Assembly (NCBI RefSeq): GCF_900496995.4
Contig: NC_044030.1
Location: 76,858,017-76,922,016, forward strand
Direction: 5' to 3'
DNA from: Aquila chrysaetos chrysaetos
Taxonomy: Eukaryota; Chordata; Aves; Accipitriformes; Accipitridae
DNA: 64,000 bases
In this document: piece by piece, positions 37,919 through 49,808 of the stretch
How positions within the stretch are numbered: the stretch's first letter is position 1
How the letters are laid out: every line of letters starts with the position of its first letter
Made by a program: the position numbers and the translations under genes
Notes under the pieces: generated by a model
Databases searched by the model: none
Seen by the model: only the letters and a program-made list of their open reading frames with translations
What the model was told of the DNA's origin: nothing

Positions 37919-37947
37919 GGGGGGTGGGGGGGGGGGGGGGGGGTGGG
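37883..37947 (+). repeat. Very long G homopolymer cluster
   Basis: A run of 35 uninterrupted G at 37883-37917 is followed after TGGGGGGT by a further 18 G (37926-37943). It is the longest homopolymer in the window and must form G-quadruplexes. Run length in an assembly is unreliable at such a site. The poly-Gly and poly-Pro frames across it are artefacts. Confidence 0.9.
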
Positions 37948-40900
37948 TGTTTGGTTGGTTGGGGCGTGGGGAAAGCTGTACACAGGTGGCTGTTGCATAG
38001 TAGGATCTGCCTGCAGACCCTGCAAGCCCCCCTTCCCAGCTGCAGGCTATTGTCAGCATCACTGCCTGCACGCGAGGCAGCCGGGCAAGGTGTGCGGAGG
38101 CGATCCATCCCAAGACATGAGGCATCAGAGGGAGCAGGGGTAAGCCCCCGGGCCCGGAGCTCTGCTCCAGCTCCCCGAGCTGCCGGGAGAGGTTTCATTG
38201 TGTTATCCTGGGTTGGCCAAGCGGAAGGGCTCGGTCCCTCTGGCACCTGTGCGTGGGTCTGGGGAGGCACCACACATTGCTGGGCAGACCTCAGCCCCTC
38301 AGGAGCCTGCTGCAGCCTGGAGCCCCAGGAAGGTGCCCTGCAGAGAGGGCTACTCTGTCCCCAGGGGCTTCTGTACCCTGTCAGTGTCCCCTCCTGCGGA
38401 ATGGGAGGAAGGGCAGCAGCAGCACCTCATGAACACTGGTGCTGCGGGGCAGAGGGAGGTGTCGGAGCTGTCTCTGGTGGTTTCTAGGAGCTCGCACTCC
38501 TAACATGGGTACTGCCCCTTTCCCCGTGCTTCCCCTCTGGGCTCGGGCTTCCTCCCCGTTATCAGCATAGGGGCCAGCACTGAGTGAGGCTCTGCAGCTG
38601 CATAAATCTGGCACAGCAGGAGGCCTCCTGAGGACCCCCAAAAGCAGCACTTGCCCCTGCAGTGGGGCAAGGATGCTCCCTCCCTCTGCATCCTCCCTCC
38701 CTCCCTCTCCCTTGTTTCCACCAAGCGTAAGCTCCTTCCTCCCCAGCCTGAACCCCAGAGGAGTGCCAGAGCCTCGTCCATGCTGTTCGTCTTTCCCTTC
38801 ATGCACAGTTTGTTCCTCTAGCATCCCTGTAACCAGCTTCTCTCCAGGATTCCCACCTCTCCTATGGACGGTGCTGGAGGTGGTCCCCAGCCTCATGTGT
38901 CTGTCTCTCTCCTGATGGTGATATGCATGATCTGTCAGGCTGTGGAGAAACCCTTCTCTTGTGGCAGCATTGCTGCTAGTGCTGCCGTCCTTCAGGGTTG
39001 TGATGGAAACTTTCTGCCTGCTAGCACTTCTTAAGCTCTACTCTTAGCCTGTGCCAGGGATCTTCTGGGCTTGTACTTGCACTGGTTAGATTTCCTTCCC
39101 TCTCCTTGGGTTCAAATAGGACTGATGGAGCTGCGACCTATTCTTCAGGCAGTCTGTTTCCAGTAGTTTCTGTTGCCTCTTGTGCTCTGCTCCTACTGAG
39201 GATGATTATTTGCCCACTTGTAATGACAGCCCCTCTCCTTCCTGGCTGTGTGGTTCCTGCTTCACCCCCAGTGAGGCTGCGAAGGTCTCCTTAGCCCTTC
39301 CCAGGAGAGGGAGCAGGAGGGAGGAAGGCAGGAAAAGCCACTTTGGGGTTGGTTTGGGGTTTTTTTGTGGCCTAAATGGTGCAAGGACCTCTCTCAGCCC
39401 TGCCAGTCCCCAGCCATGGCGCTCTGCCCCAGGCAGCAATGCTCAGACCAAAGCTGCTTGTGCACCAGCCGTGTGTCCCCTTGACTTGCTGGCAGTGCCG
39501 CTCTGGGAAGCCGCATGGATCCCCACTGGGTGAGCGTGGCCCCTTCGGGCACAGCTCTTGCTCTCTTCGTTGCACTGGTGCTGTGCTGCCAGTACTGCCA
39601 GGCTTCCCTTTCCAAGGGCTCTGCCGGTCCTGCCCCATGGCGAATGCCCCCCTGGCTGGCAGAGCTACCCCCACACCCATCCAGCATCCTTTCTGGCTGG
39701 TACAGTACAGTTAAAACAGCAACAGATCCTTTTGCAAGCTGCAGCCCAGCATGTGGTACAGCTGCTGCATCACCCAGCCAGGGACCCCTCCTCACCTGCC
39801 ATCCTGCTCTGTTGCTACCAGACTGAGACCATGGCCTTTTAATCCTGGGTCCCCCCTGGATGTGCTAATAGCAATGAAATCAGCAGGTAAGCCAAGTCCC
39901 CAACCCGCCCCCCAGGCCTGGCTGTGTCATCCCGCATCAGGGTCTGGTGGCTCGGTGTCCTCGGGGAATATAGTGACTCTGCCCCAGCGCCTGGGACGCA
40001 CTCCCTCCCTGCAGGTCCTTTGGCACTGGGTGTTTTGTGGCTGTTGAAGTGTAGTGCCCTTCCCCAGGCCTCGCCAGGCTGGAGGAAGAGAGGAAAGCTG
40101 TGCCTGGCATAGCTCCAGACACAGGTGCTTGGAGACCCTGGCAAAAGCACAGGGCTCCTCCTGTCCTCTGAGCATTGAGGGGACCTGGGAGCTTGGAAGG
40201 AGCAGGGCAGAGAGCAGGAGGAGCTCTGGCTGGCCTTCCCCCAACAGGCAAAGCCCTTTGAGTCCTGTCTTGGAGTCAGAGCACCAGCACAGGCTGAAAC
40301 ACTGGCAAAATCACCATCACTTGGGCTTAGGAGGGGCCAAACCCTTAGCTTGGGCACATGGAGCCCCATGTGCTGCATCGAGGGGGTGGTACCTGTGCTG
40401 CTTAGCTGAGCTGGTGAGGACCTGGACCTGGCTCTGTCCCATCCGGGTAGCCAGAAGTAGGGCTCTGGAGATGCCTGGCTCAAGGGGAGGAGAAGGGATA
40501 GGTGACCAGGTGCTGTCTCCCCGTCCCTGCTTAAGGTGTGGGAGTCCCTGGCTCCCGTGTTGCTCTCTTGCTGTGTACGGCGGTGGTGGGCTCCTGCTGG
40601 GTGCTGTAAGAGGCTGAGCTCTGCTGCGAGCTGTCTGGGTTCTCAGTGGGGAGGAGCTGCCCTGGGAGCAGCCAAGGGAAACCCCAAGGCTAGGTGAAGG
40701 GGAATAGGAACCTCCCTTGGACACAGTGCCTTGTATCTTGAGGAGGGTGAGGAGCAGTGCTGTGCTCCGTCTGGTCCCCATCCCAGGCTGATGGGCAGTC
40801 CTCCAGGGGGATGTACAAGGAGATCCCAAGGTGTACTTGGAGACACTTTTGGAGTGGGCTGGGGAATCCTGGCATTTCCCAGCATGATGCTTCAAGTGAC

Positions 40901-41869
40901 AGTATCTGGGCCAGCAAGACATGGTGCAGCCCCTTGTGCTAGGTGTGTGCGCTACTAGCTAGTGCTGGAATCAACTGGTGACTGGTGTTGAGGTCTTGGC
41001 TGGGATGGATTTGTGGTGTCAGCATGTCAACCTCTCCTGATGGACCCATTCTCCTGAAAGGCAGCTGCTGTGGGGGAGCAAAGGGCTGTGACTGCAGAGG
41101 GACATGGGAAGGAGAAAGAAAGGATGCAGGTGAAACTGTATATTTGTCCCAGCATGGACATGCGCAGGAAGGATGTGGCTTTCTCCCCGCTGCACCATGC
41201 TCACTCTTGCTGCTGGTTGCTGATTTTGCTTCCCAGTGGTTGACTGTCCCACGCAAGTCATGGTACAAATCTCCCCTAGGGATGGAGGAGAGAAGCAGCA
41301 ACCTTCCAGGCAGGCAGAGCACACTGTGTTACCACCTCAGCATACACCCACAGCTGTGGGCATTCACTTGCTTTTCTACCTGACTTGGTGCAGGCCCCGT
41401 GTGGGGTGCCAGGAGGAGCTGATCTTTACAAAGAGCTTTTGCTGAAGTTTTGGACCAGAGGTTTGTTATGTTATGGTGTTGATTTGCCCTGCAGCAAGTG
41501 CTCCTTGGGAGCTGGTGTTCTGGCTAGTCACTGGAGCTGCCCTTCCCCAGCACTGCTGACAGTGGCTTTTGGGCTGGCTGACTCTTGGGGACTGGCCATG
41601 ACTGCCTGCTAATTACAAATCTTATTGGAAATGTAATGAATGAATGCCCATTTCCTGGGGCAGGCAAAGACAGGCAGTTAGCACAGTGAATGACCTGCTG
41701 AAGCTGGCTTCCCACCTGCAAGGTGATGGGATGCAGAACTTGCCAGGTGCCAGAAAGGGAGTGCACTTGGGTGTTTGGTGTCTCTGAGCATCTCTTTGGC
41801 GATTTTGTTCATCTGCCTGGCCCTGCTCTTTCCAGATTGAGAACAGTGCTCATCATGATGCCCAGTGCA

Positions 41870-42121
41870 TCACTTGTCTTTTCTTGGGTTTTATTTCTCT
41901 CTCTTTTTGTTGTATTCCTTTTCATTACTATTATTCTTATTATAGTTTTTATTGTTGTTGTTTTTATTATACTTTATTTTATTTTAGTTATTAAACTGTT
42001 CTTATCTCAACCCACGAGTTTTACTTCTTCCCCGATTCTCCTCCCCATCCCACTGGGAGTGGGGAGGAGTGAGCAAGTGGCTGTGTGGTGCTTAGTTGCT
42101 GGCTGGGGTTAAACCATGACA
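41870..42121 (+). mobile_element. ERVL-like LTR fragment (3' part), + orientation
   Basis: From an A/T-rich block (TTATTTTATTTTAGTTATTAAA) the sequence runs into TTCTTATCTCAACCCACGAG, then a CCCATCCCACTGGGAGTGG segment. It ends GGCTGGGGTTAAACCATGACA at 42121, the usual LTR terminus. The ATTAAA just before the CTTATCTCAACCC block is in the place of the LTR poly(A) signal. The left boundary is uncertain and no 5' half or internal region is present. It belongs to the same broad LTR family as the copies at 18.3 kb and 59.6 kb. Confidence 0.8.
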
Positions 42122-42504
42122 GGAGGTTGGGAGACGTTGAGCCTTAATGCTGCCTTCTCTGCCTGTGTGACCCCACAGGCAGGCAGTACCTTCCTGCTGT
42201 TCTCCTGAAAAGCATCTGAATCACTACAGCCCTGCATCTCCCGCTTTCCTTCCCCCTCAGAGCCACTGTGGAAACTGAAGAACTGGAAAGGATGGTGCAG
42301 AGGTTCAGAGGCATACTGTGATGGTAGAAGCCATTCCACGGCAGCCACGTCGCTTCTGGGGGATGCCTGGCTGGGAGGTGTTTTCAGCTATTTTTGCCTA
42401 CGACCGCACGCTACAGGACAGGGAAGTTAATCTGGAGCAAAGCAAAGTTCTGCTGCAGAGTGGTGAGTGTGGGGAGCAGCCAGGACAGGCTGCAGCATGG
42501 CGTG

Positions 42505-43165
42505 TTACACGGAGGGGTTGAGGTTGGCAGGGACATGTGGAGGTCATCTGGTTCAACCCCTCTGCTCAAGCAGGGCCACTTTGAGCCATTGCCCAGGACC
42601 ATGTCCAGACAGCTTTTGAATATCTCCAAGGATGGACACTCCACAACTTCCCTGGGCAACCTGTGCCAGTGCTTAGTCACCCTCACAGTAAAACAAGTAT
42701 TTCCTGGTGTTCAGAGGGAACCTCCTGTGTTCCAGTTTGTGCCCATTGCCTCTTGTCCTGTCACTGGACACCACTTGAAAGAGCCTGGCTCCATCTTCTT
42801 TACACCCTCCCTTCAGGTATTTATACACATCGATAAGATAGCCCTGAGCCTTCTCTTCTCAAGGCTGAACAGTCCCAGCTTTCCCAGCCTGTTCTCTCAT
42901 AGGAGAGATGCTCAGGTCCCTTAATTGTTAGTGGCCCTTTGCTGTACTCAGGTGTGGCCTCACCAGTGCCGAGAGAGGAAAGAACACCTCCCTCAACCTG
43001 CTGGCAATACTGTGCCTAATGCAGCCCAGGATACCTTTGTGGCAAGGGCCCATTGCTGGCTCATGTCCAACTTGGGTGTCCAGCAGGATCCCAGTGTCTT
43101 TTCTGCCAAGCTGCTTTCCAGCTGGTCAGACCCCAGCATGTGCTGTTGCATGGTTATACCTTTCA
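42505..43165 (-). mobile_element. CR1 LINE 3' fragment, minus orientation
   Basis: About 660 bp read as the reverse complement of the avian CR1 3' region. On the + strand the order is GGTTGAGGTTGGCAGGGACA, the 'CATCTGGTTCAACCCCTCTG' block, CTCCACAACTTCCCTGGGCA, CCTTCTCTTCTCAAGGCTGA, and the segment beginning ATGCAGCCCAGGATA. The element is 5'-truncated (its 5' side is at the right) and carries the end of the reverse transcriptase frame, broken by many changes. It lies about 1.2 kb before the ATOSB coding exon and 400 bp after the LTR fragment. Confidence 0.9.
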
Positions 43166-44390
43166 TCACTCCTTTTAAACAAAATCCCTGGGCTTAACCA
43201 CCCTGGCCTGCTGCTTTCCCATCCCTATCAAGGCAGGGTCAAAATACCACATGCAGCCTGATTCTCCAAATAGCCTTGACCCACGTGGAGAACCAATTCC
43301 CCTATTCCTTGCCCACCTGTAAGCCTTTGCTCCACAAGAGCCTGCAGAGCTGCGGGGACAGGCAAAGGGCAGAGCTGCCAGGCACAGGCAGTTTTTCAGG
43401 CTCTGGAGCTCCTCAGCCTGCCGGTGACTTTTCCTGCATCTCTTCAGCTCTTGCAGCCATTTCAGTATTTACCATGCCAGAAAAACTCATGGCCAGGATT
43501 CTCACAGGTCTCAAACTGGGCTGAAAATCAGAAGTGAGGCGCCATGCAGCATGGAGGAGGTCAGGCCCCCAGGGCAGGCAGGAGTAGGTAGATGGTGCAG
43601 GAGCCTGTGGTGGGCTCTGCAGCCTGTGGTACCACCCAGCTGATAACTGAGGTGGTGGAGGTCCCTGATCCAAGCTGGCAGAGATAACTGTGATGTTAGG
43701 TCAGGTTCCTGTCCCCGACATGGGGCTGGCAGCGTAGAGCACCAGCCTTGCCTTGTTCAGTGCATGACGCTGGGCCAGGTCTTCTTGGCGAGCCCTGGGA
43801 GATCTTGTTGCTGTTGCCCAAAGGGGTGATTACAGGCCTGAGCCCCTGGGACTGGTCTGACCTGCCTGACTCCTGCACTCCCGAACAGCACAAGCATATC
43901 AAGTCCCTGGCAGAGGGCAGGCCCCCTTCTCCTCACTTGTCCAGACTTGTCCCCAGTAGTCTCCAGCCTGGCTGGAGACTCCTCTCTGTGCCCAGGCCAG
44001 GAAGGAAGTGCTGATCCTGCAGGTGGGTGATGCCAGAGGGTTCCCCGGAGAGCTACACCAGCCTGGTTCCTCTTCCCATCCCTGAAGAGGGAGGTCCAAG
44101 TGGGGCTGTACGAGGAGCTGCCTGTGTCCCAGCAGGTCCCTTGCGATCAAAAGCCCGGACGAGGACAGGGATACCGGGCTGATCTCCATCCTCCTGCTCT
44201 TTCCAGATGCTGCGCTGCAGTGCACCCTGTAGTGGATGAATCACCCAAACGTTCTGAGCAAGGCAGGGGTCTGGCTCCCACCCCCTGTTCTTGCACCCTG
44301 ACCTGTGGCACTTTACAGTCCCCCTCCTGCTGCAGCTGTGTGGGCTGTTCTGACTCTGGCTCTGCTCAGCGTCCAGGCAAATAAGGCGTC

Positions 44391-47300
44391 ATGCGGCACA
44401 TCCACGCGGAGGATGCTCCCCTGCCCCCGGAGCACAGCACGGACCCCAGCCTGTCCCAGCCCAGTGGAGAGGCACCCTTGGAGCCTTCCTCGCAGTGCTG
44501 CACCCACCGCAGCATCCTCATGGGGTACAATGAGACAGAGATCACGCGCCAGAAGGTTTACCAGGTCTCCATCTTCTCCCATCTCTCCAGCTCCTCTGAG
44601 AACATGGAGCAGCGGGCAGGCAGCCGACCAGCTGTCAAGAGAGCTTACCCCAAGCAGCAAACTCCAGAGGCAGGGCGAGATCCCAAACGAACTCTCTGGG
44701 GTAGTGGGGTGGTGGATGGCAAGCACGATGGGAGCCCTGGGCAGGCTTCCTTGGATGATGATGATGATGATGACACCTTCGAGGACGGTCTGCTGGTAGA
44801 GGAGCTATCCCTGAGCGGCTCTGCCCAGCACTTCTCCCACAGTGGGCTGCGGGTGGTGGAACACCGGTGTGAGGGCAGCCCTAGCCAGAGCCCCAAGGCC
44901 AGCAAAGAGGACAAGCTGCAGGATGTCTCCTCCTCCTCTCGGCCCCAGCACATTGCTTGCAGTACTTTGCACATGAGAGATAGTTGCCCTGTCTCATCGG
45001 GGGATCAGCCCATAGACTATGGGGAGAATGGGGAGCAGGCAAGCAGCTACAACTTACTACCCTTTGATTTGCACAATATTGCACAAACAGCCTGGTTGGA
45101 CTCTGGTGGGAAGAGAGAGAAGCCAGGAAGCAGCCCAGCTCACAGCAGCTGGGCTAGCAGAGAAGAGGAATGGCCAGTGGTGGCCAACAGGTGCAAGGAT
45201 TCCCCGCTGCAGACTGCACTCAGCTCTGGGCCCAGCAACCTGAGGTCACCAGGAAAGACACCCTGCAGGAGCAGCCAGCTCAGCAGCAGCAGCTGCACAG
45301 TCAAAAAGAAGCTGCTGTCCACTGGCAGGGTTGTGGCTGCCTCCTGCTCTAAGGATGAGAGTCTGTCCCCACTGGCAAAGAAGAAGAGGTTCCTGCCTTC
45401 CCATCCAGTGCCCACGACCTGCCGCAGCACTGATGCCAAAGGGGCCCCTTTCTGGAATCACCTGCTCCCTGCAGCCAAGGTGAGCATTGCTGGTGGGGGG
45501 AGGCAGGGAATGGCCTGGGGACACCCGGAGCTTAGGGCTGTCCCCGTGGGCAATGTGGTCCATTGTGGCACCACGCCCTGTCCTGTCCCAGTGCCACACC
45601 ACTGGTGTGAGCAGGGCAGCAGCTGACAGCCAGCCCTGGGGGACATGGTCTGTAGGTTGTCACCAGCTCTTGACACCTTGTAGTCACTGGATCCTCTGCT
45701 TGCAACCATCTCTTTAGCCTGGAGAGCCTTGCTGGGACAGGACATGACCTCCCCATGACAGCAAGAGCTGGACACATGGTGTGGGGCCACACTCAGTGTC
45801 TGACAGCTTCGTGTTAAGCTAGACTTACCAGCAGGCTTGGGAAGAGTGGCTGGCCTCTGCCTGCCAGACGAGGAGGAAGGCAGAGTTGTGGGATGTCTTG
45901 GGTCCCTGGCCGTGATAGCCATCAGGGCAAGGGTTTGGTGGCAGGGAGCGGGACTGGACGTGCTCTGGCCAAGGAGCGGGAGCCCCAGTGCTGTGTGCAG
46001 AGATGCCACTGGCTTTTCTGCAGTTCTGGGGTGCTTGTGGCATATCCCCCAAGGTGCGACAAGCTCTCAGAAATGGGATAGACTCCGGAGGTTTGCAACC
46101 AACCTGGCAGCTCAGGAGTTGTCTGCGATTCCTCCTTCCCTCCTGACCAGCTCCCTGCCTTCACCGTGTCCTGCCAGCTAAGGCTGCAGCAGGCTCATGC
46201 CAGAGCTGGCACGCTCCTCTCTTTCCCTGGGGCATCGCATGGTGCAGGGACCAACAGCAGAGCTACTCCAGCTTCTTGCTGCTTGGAGCCGGGACACACT
46301 GTCTATGGGGCACAGCTCCATCCCTGCCTGCACGTGTTTTTTTGGTGACTGTCCCCCAGCCCGGCTGTCCCCAGCACTGCCCTTGCAGAGTGAAGCCCTC
46401 CAGCAGCTTCCCTGGGTTTTCCTGCCCGGTCATGCCAGCCAGCTCCATCATCCCTTTGTGTTGTGCTGCCCTTTGTGTGGCTTCCAGAAGGGAAAACCCC
46501 TGAAAAGGGGACATCTTTTAAAGGAGGCTGCAGTGTGGCTCTGGCTTTAACCCCCTACCCTACAGCTGTAGGAGCCTGGCTGTGGGCAGGGGTGGGCAGC
46601 ACACCCCTCTGCCTGGCAGCACTACCAAAAACTTTGCGTGAATCACCAGGGGACGGGACTTTTCCCATCCTGGTCAGGGAGCTTCATTGTACGTGTACCA
46701 TTCCCTGGAAGGTGCAATGGGGTGTTGGTGCATTCCTCTCTCTGGGGGTGTCTTGTCACTGGGGCTGGTCCTGAGACCTGCTTTGCAAGGTGGGAGTCAT
46801 GTGCTGCACCCTCGGCTTGGGTACCAACACCCTCATCCCCAGCAGAGCCATTTTGGGGTTTGGGCAGCCCCACGTCCCCACCAGACACCCCAGCCCTCGT
46901 ACTGCTCTGCTGGCTGCCCCTGCAGAGGCTACCTACAGCTCCCAATGGATGGGAGCCTGTCCAGTCTGCTGGGACTCTCGTGGGGCTGTGGGGCAGGGCA
47001 AGGGGCGATGGCACCTCCCAGGGGTGTGCAGTCCCCGCTTGCTGTCCTAACATGGTTCTCGATTTCATGTCCGCTCCAGAGCTCTGTGGATTGTGCTGCG
47101 ATCAGGAAGAGACTGAAGAACGGGCTGTGCCTGACATGGTGAGTGTTCTGGCAGCCCTGTAGGATGGACATGGAGACTCAGGGTGCCCGGCCACTCCAGC
47201 AAGCTGCTGGGTTGGGTCCAATCCTCTTCCCTGCCCTGCCCCAGACATCTCCCTTCCACAGGACCCCAGGCTGCGGGGTGGTGGGGGGTTTCTTCTGCCC

Positions 47301-49808
47301 CTAGAGGGTAGGAAAGTGGGTTTAACCTCCACCAAAGAAAGGGTTGGGGGGACCTGGAGACGGATCTACATCCCCAGGGACACAGGCAGCCCGGGGCTGG
47401 ATACTCTCCAGTCCGACACCAATCTTGTCTCCTCTCTCAAAGGGAACACCTCCGCAACAGCCTCCAGAGGGGCACCAGGTGCTCCGCAGCACCCTGGGCC
47501 ACCACCACCGTCAGCCATGCTCTGCTGGGCAACTTTGAGGTAACAGTGACCATCTGCCAGGGAGGGAGGTGGATCCCAGGGGCTCCAGACTGGGCTGGTG
47601 ACAGGTGTGAGAGGCTGAACCTGATGGAAGCCCTGGTGTGTCGCGGGGCTGATTGTCCTCAAGGGCCTGGTGTGCAGTAGCCATGTGGCACAGCCACCAT
47701 CCACTGGCAGGATGGCTCAGCTGGCAGATCCTTGGGTGATGCACCAGGACCCTGGACCCTGCTGAGTTGGCTGCTGTGGAGCTGAGCCGAGGAGCTCTCA
47801 CTGCTTCTGTGTTAGATGGCTTGTTTTAGCCCACCAATTCAGGATGGGTCTGTCTCAGAGCGAGCAGCCAGGGCTCCTCATGGATGGTCTCTGGACAAGC
47901 AGACATGTGGTAGTAGTGGAGATGGGGGTGATCTCACTTGCAGCTTCGAGACAAGGGACTGGAATGGTGTTTGAAGGTTCCTAACGCTTCCCTCCTCTCT
48001 CAGGAATCCATCCTGAAAGGCCGCTTTGCACCATCGGGGAGGATTGAGGGGTTCACGGCTGAGATCGGCGCCAGTGGCTCCTACTGCCCCCAGCACGCCA
48101 CCCTGCCCGTTGACGTCACCTACTTTGACATCTCCGAACACAGCGCGCCCTCGCCTTTCCTGGTACGTGGACAAGGGAGGGCTGGGACTGTGGGGGAGGT
48201 GAGTGGGGGCTGTACCCAGGTGCCCCTCTCTGGAGAGCGTGGCTCAAGCAACCACCTACCTGATGAGACCACTAGCTGTGCCGGGAACAGTATTTAACCC
48301 AAAAAGCAAAGAGGGAGAGAAGAGGAAACCCTTGCAGGCATATAAAGAGGCAGGCTGCTGCCCAGCCGTCTCATGGCTGTTCCTTTGCCATCACGACTGT
48401 GTTGCTGCTTGTTCTTCCCCTGGTCTGGAGAAGGACTGAGCTGGGTGTCTTCTTGCTGCCTTGTGCCAGGTGTTCCTGGCGAGGAGGGCTCTCAGCCCCG
48501 TGCTGGGTCGCAGCTGGGCTCTCCATGGGCTTTCTCTCTCTCACATGCTGTTTCTTTTGCCCCAGGGAGTGATTAACTTGGAGGCCTTGGGAAAGAAGGG
48601 TTATAATGTCCCCAAAGCTGGAACCATCCAAGTGGTGAGTCATTCCCTGGCCTCCAGTAGCACCATGGGGAGGGGGCCGGGTGGGCTCCAGTTGCCCCCC
48701 AGGGTGGATACGCTCCATTATGTTGTTTGGCAGGGTAGCAGCCAGAAAGCTTGTGCAGAGGGGGTACATGGCCACCAAGACAGCACAGCGGAGGGTGGTA
48801 CAGGGTCCCCAGGGTGCTAGCAGGGAGACAAGGTGGTGGGAGATGCAGGGAAGGAAGAGATTGGTGAGGAGGGATGGGGTCTCGGCAGGAGAGCATGTAT
48901 TGCACATGGGGCAATGGGATGGGATCACAGGATTGGAGGTGAGTGGAAAGGACTGGCCTGTGGGCCTCAGGCTAAGCCCTCTGGGGCTCATGTGGGGCTT
49001 TCTGGACCCTTGACCCTGCTGATGCTGCCCCCAGATGCCCCAGCCCTGCCCTGCAGATCCATTCCTGTGCTTTTCCCAGTCTCACCCCCTACTCCTCTGC
49101 CCCCAGACCTTATTTAACCCCAACAAGACTGTGGTGAAGATGTTCTTGGTGACATACGACTTCCAGGACATGCCAGCCAACCACATGACCTTCTTACGCC
49201 ATCGCATTTTCCTGGTGCCTGTGGGGGAGGAGGAATGGGCAACCACGGCCCCCAGCAACCCACCAGGCACCGGCCCACCCCGCAGGGTCCTCTGCTACCT
49301 GATGCACCTAAGGTAGGGCATGCTGGGAGGGATGGACGCCTGCCCCAGGGTCACCCCTGGGCTCCTCTCCCATGTGTCCCTGCCGTTGCCAAGCCTGCAG
49401 GCCAGAGTGGGGAGTGATAGCAGCCTGACGCCCTCACCCTGGGGAGGAGCGGGGACCAGGTGCTTCTTTGGGGAGGTCAGAGCTGCCACCCTGCCCAAGG
49501 GCAGCGGTCTCTGTCCCTCTGAAGGCAACTGGAGCGTGGCCACCTTGACCAGGGGCTAAAGTAGGCGAGGGGTTTGTGCCCCCCCCCTGCCGAGGCTGTC
49601 CTGCCCATGCCTGGGAGCCTGAGGTCCCTCTGCCCTGCTCTTGTCTCCACTCAGGTTTCACAGCTCCAAGTCAGGGAAGATCTACCTTCACAACGACATC
49701 CGGCTGCTTTTTTCTCGCAAGTCAATTGAGGTTGACTCGGGGATCCCCTATGAACTGAAATCGTTCACGGAGATGCCGAGAAACCCCTGTTACTCGCCCT
49801 GGGCCTGA
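44391..49808 (+). CDS. ATOSB: Atos homolog protein B (FAM214B), complete coding region in seven exons
   Basis: Exons: 44391-45479, 47080-47138, 47386-47539, 48004-48162, 48566-48634, 49107-49312 and 49655-49808 (TGA 49806-49808), about 629 residues; human is about 540. The start MRHIHAE matches the human MRHVQAE start. Residues 1-363 form a Ser/Pro-rich, probably disordered region with a QVSIFS motif and an Asp tract (122-128) beside acidic TFEDGLLVEEL, which could be a transactivation segment. From about residue 430 comes the conserved Atos core (GNFEESILKGRFAPSG, IEGFTAEIGASGSYCPQH, LGKKGYNVPKAGTIQV), then the C-terminal domain (TVVKMFLVTYDF, MTFLRHRIFLVPV, IRLLFSRKSIEVDSG). Drosophila Atossa is a nuclear transcription cofactor in migrating macrophages; nuclear action here is inferred from that family. 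The acceptor of the third coding exon (47386) is weak: it was chosen because it alone keeps the frame sensibly, and 47317 is the other option. All other junctions are canonical and in phase. Confidence 0.93.
44754..44774 (+). repeat. ATOSB: GAT trinucleotide tract encoding seven Asp in ATOSB
   Basis: Six GAT codons and one GAC in frame encode residues 122-128. I recall no such tract in human ATOSB at this place. Near-pure codon use indicates recent expansion by slippage. Confidence 0.9.

Larger units (their letters stand above)
17373..44369 (+). other. ATOSB: Long non-coding interval, probably ATOSB 5' introns
   Basis: No coding exon can be supported in these 27 kb on either strand. Recognisable contents are listed separately: LTR fragments, two CR1 fragments, a 49-bp minisatellite, a CA repeat, a CpG-rich segment near 37 kb and a long G homopolymer. 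A 26-base T run lies at 25434-25459, T-rich stretches near 24.4-24.5 kb, and a 13-base G run at 20685-20697. The interval could hold further untranslated ATOSB exons or unrelated non-coding transcripts that cannot be recognised by eye. Confidence 0.45.

Noticed and set aside
37528-38143. Poly-Pro (-) and poly-Gly (+) frames around the G homopolymer
   Set aside because: Homopolymer artefact.
45480-45626. Extension of the first ATOSB coding exon to a stop at 45624-45626
   Set aside because: A consensus donor AAG|GTGAGC at 45479/45480 and homology to downstream exons show this is intron read-through.
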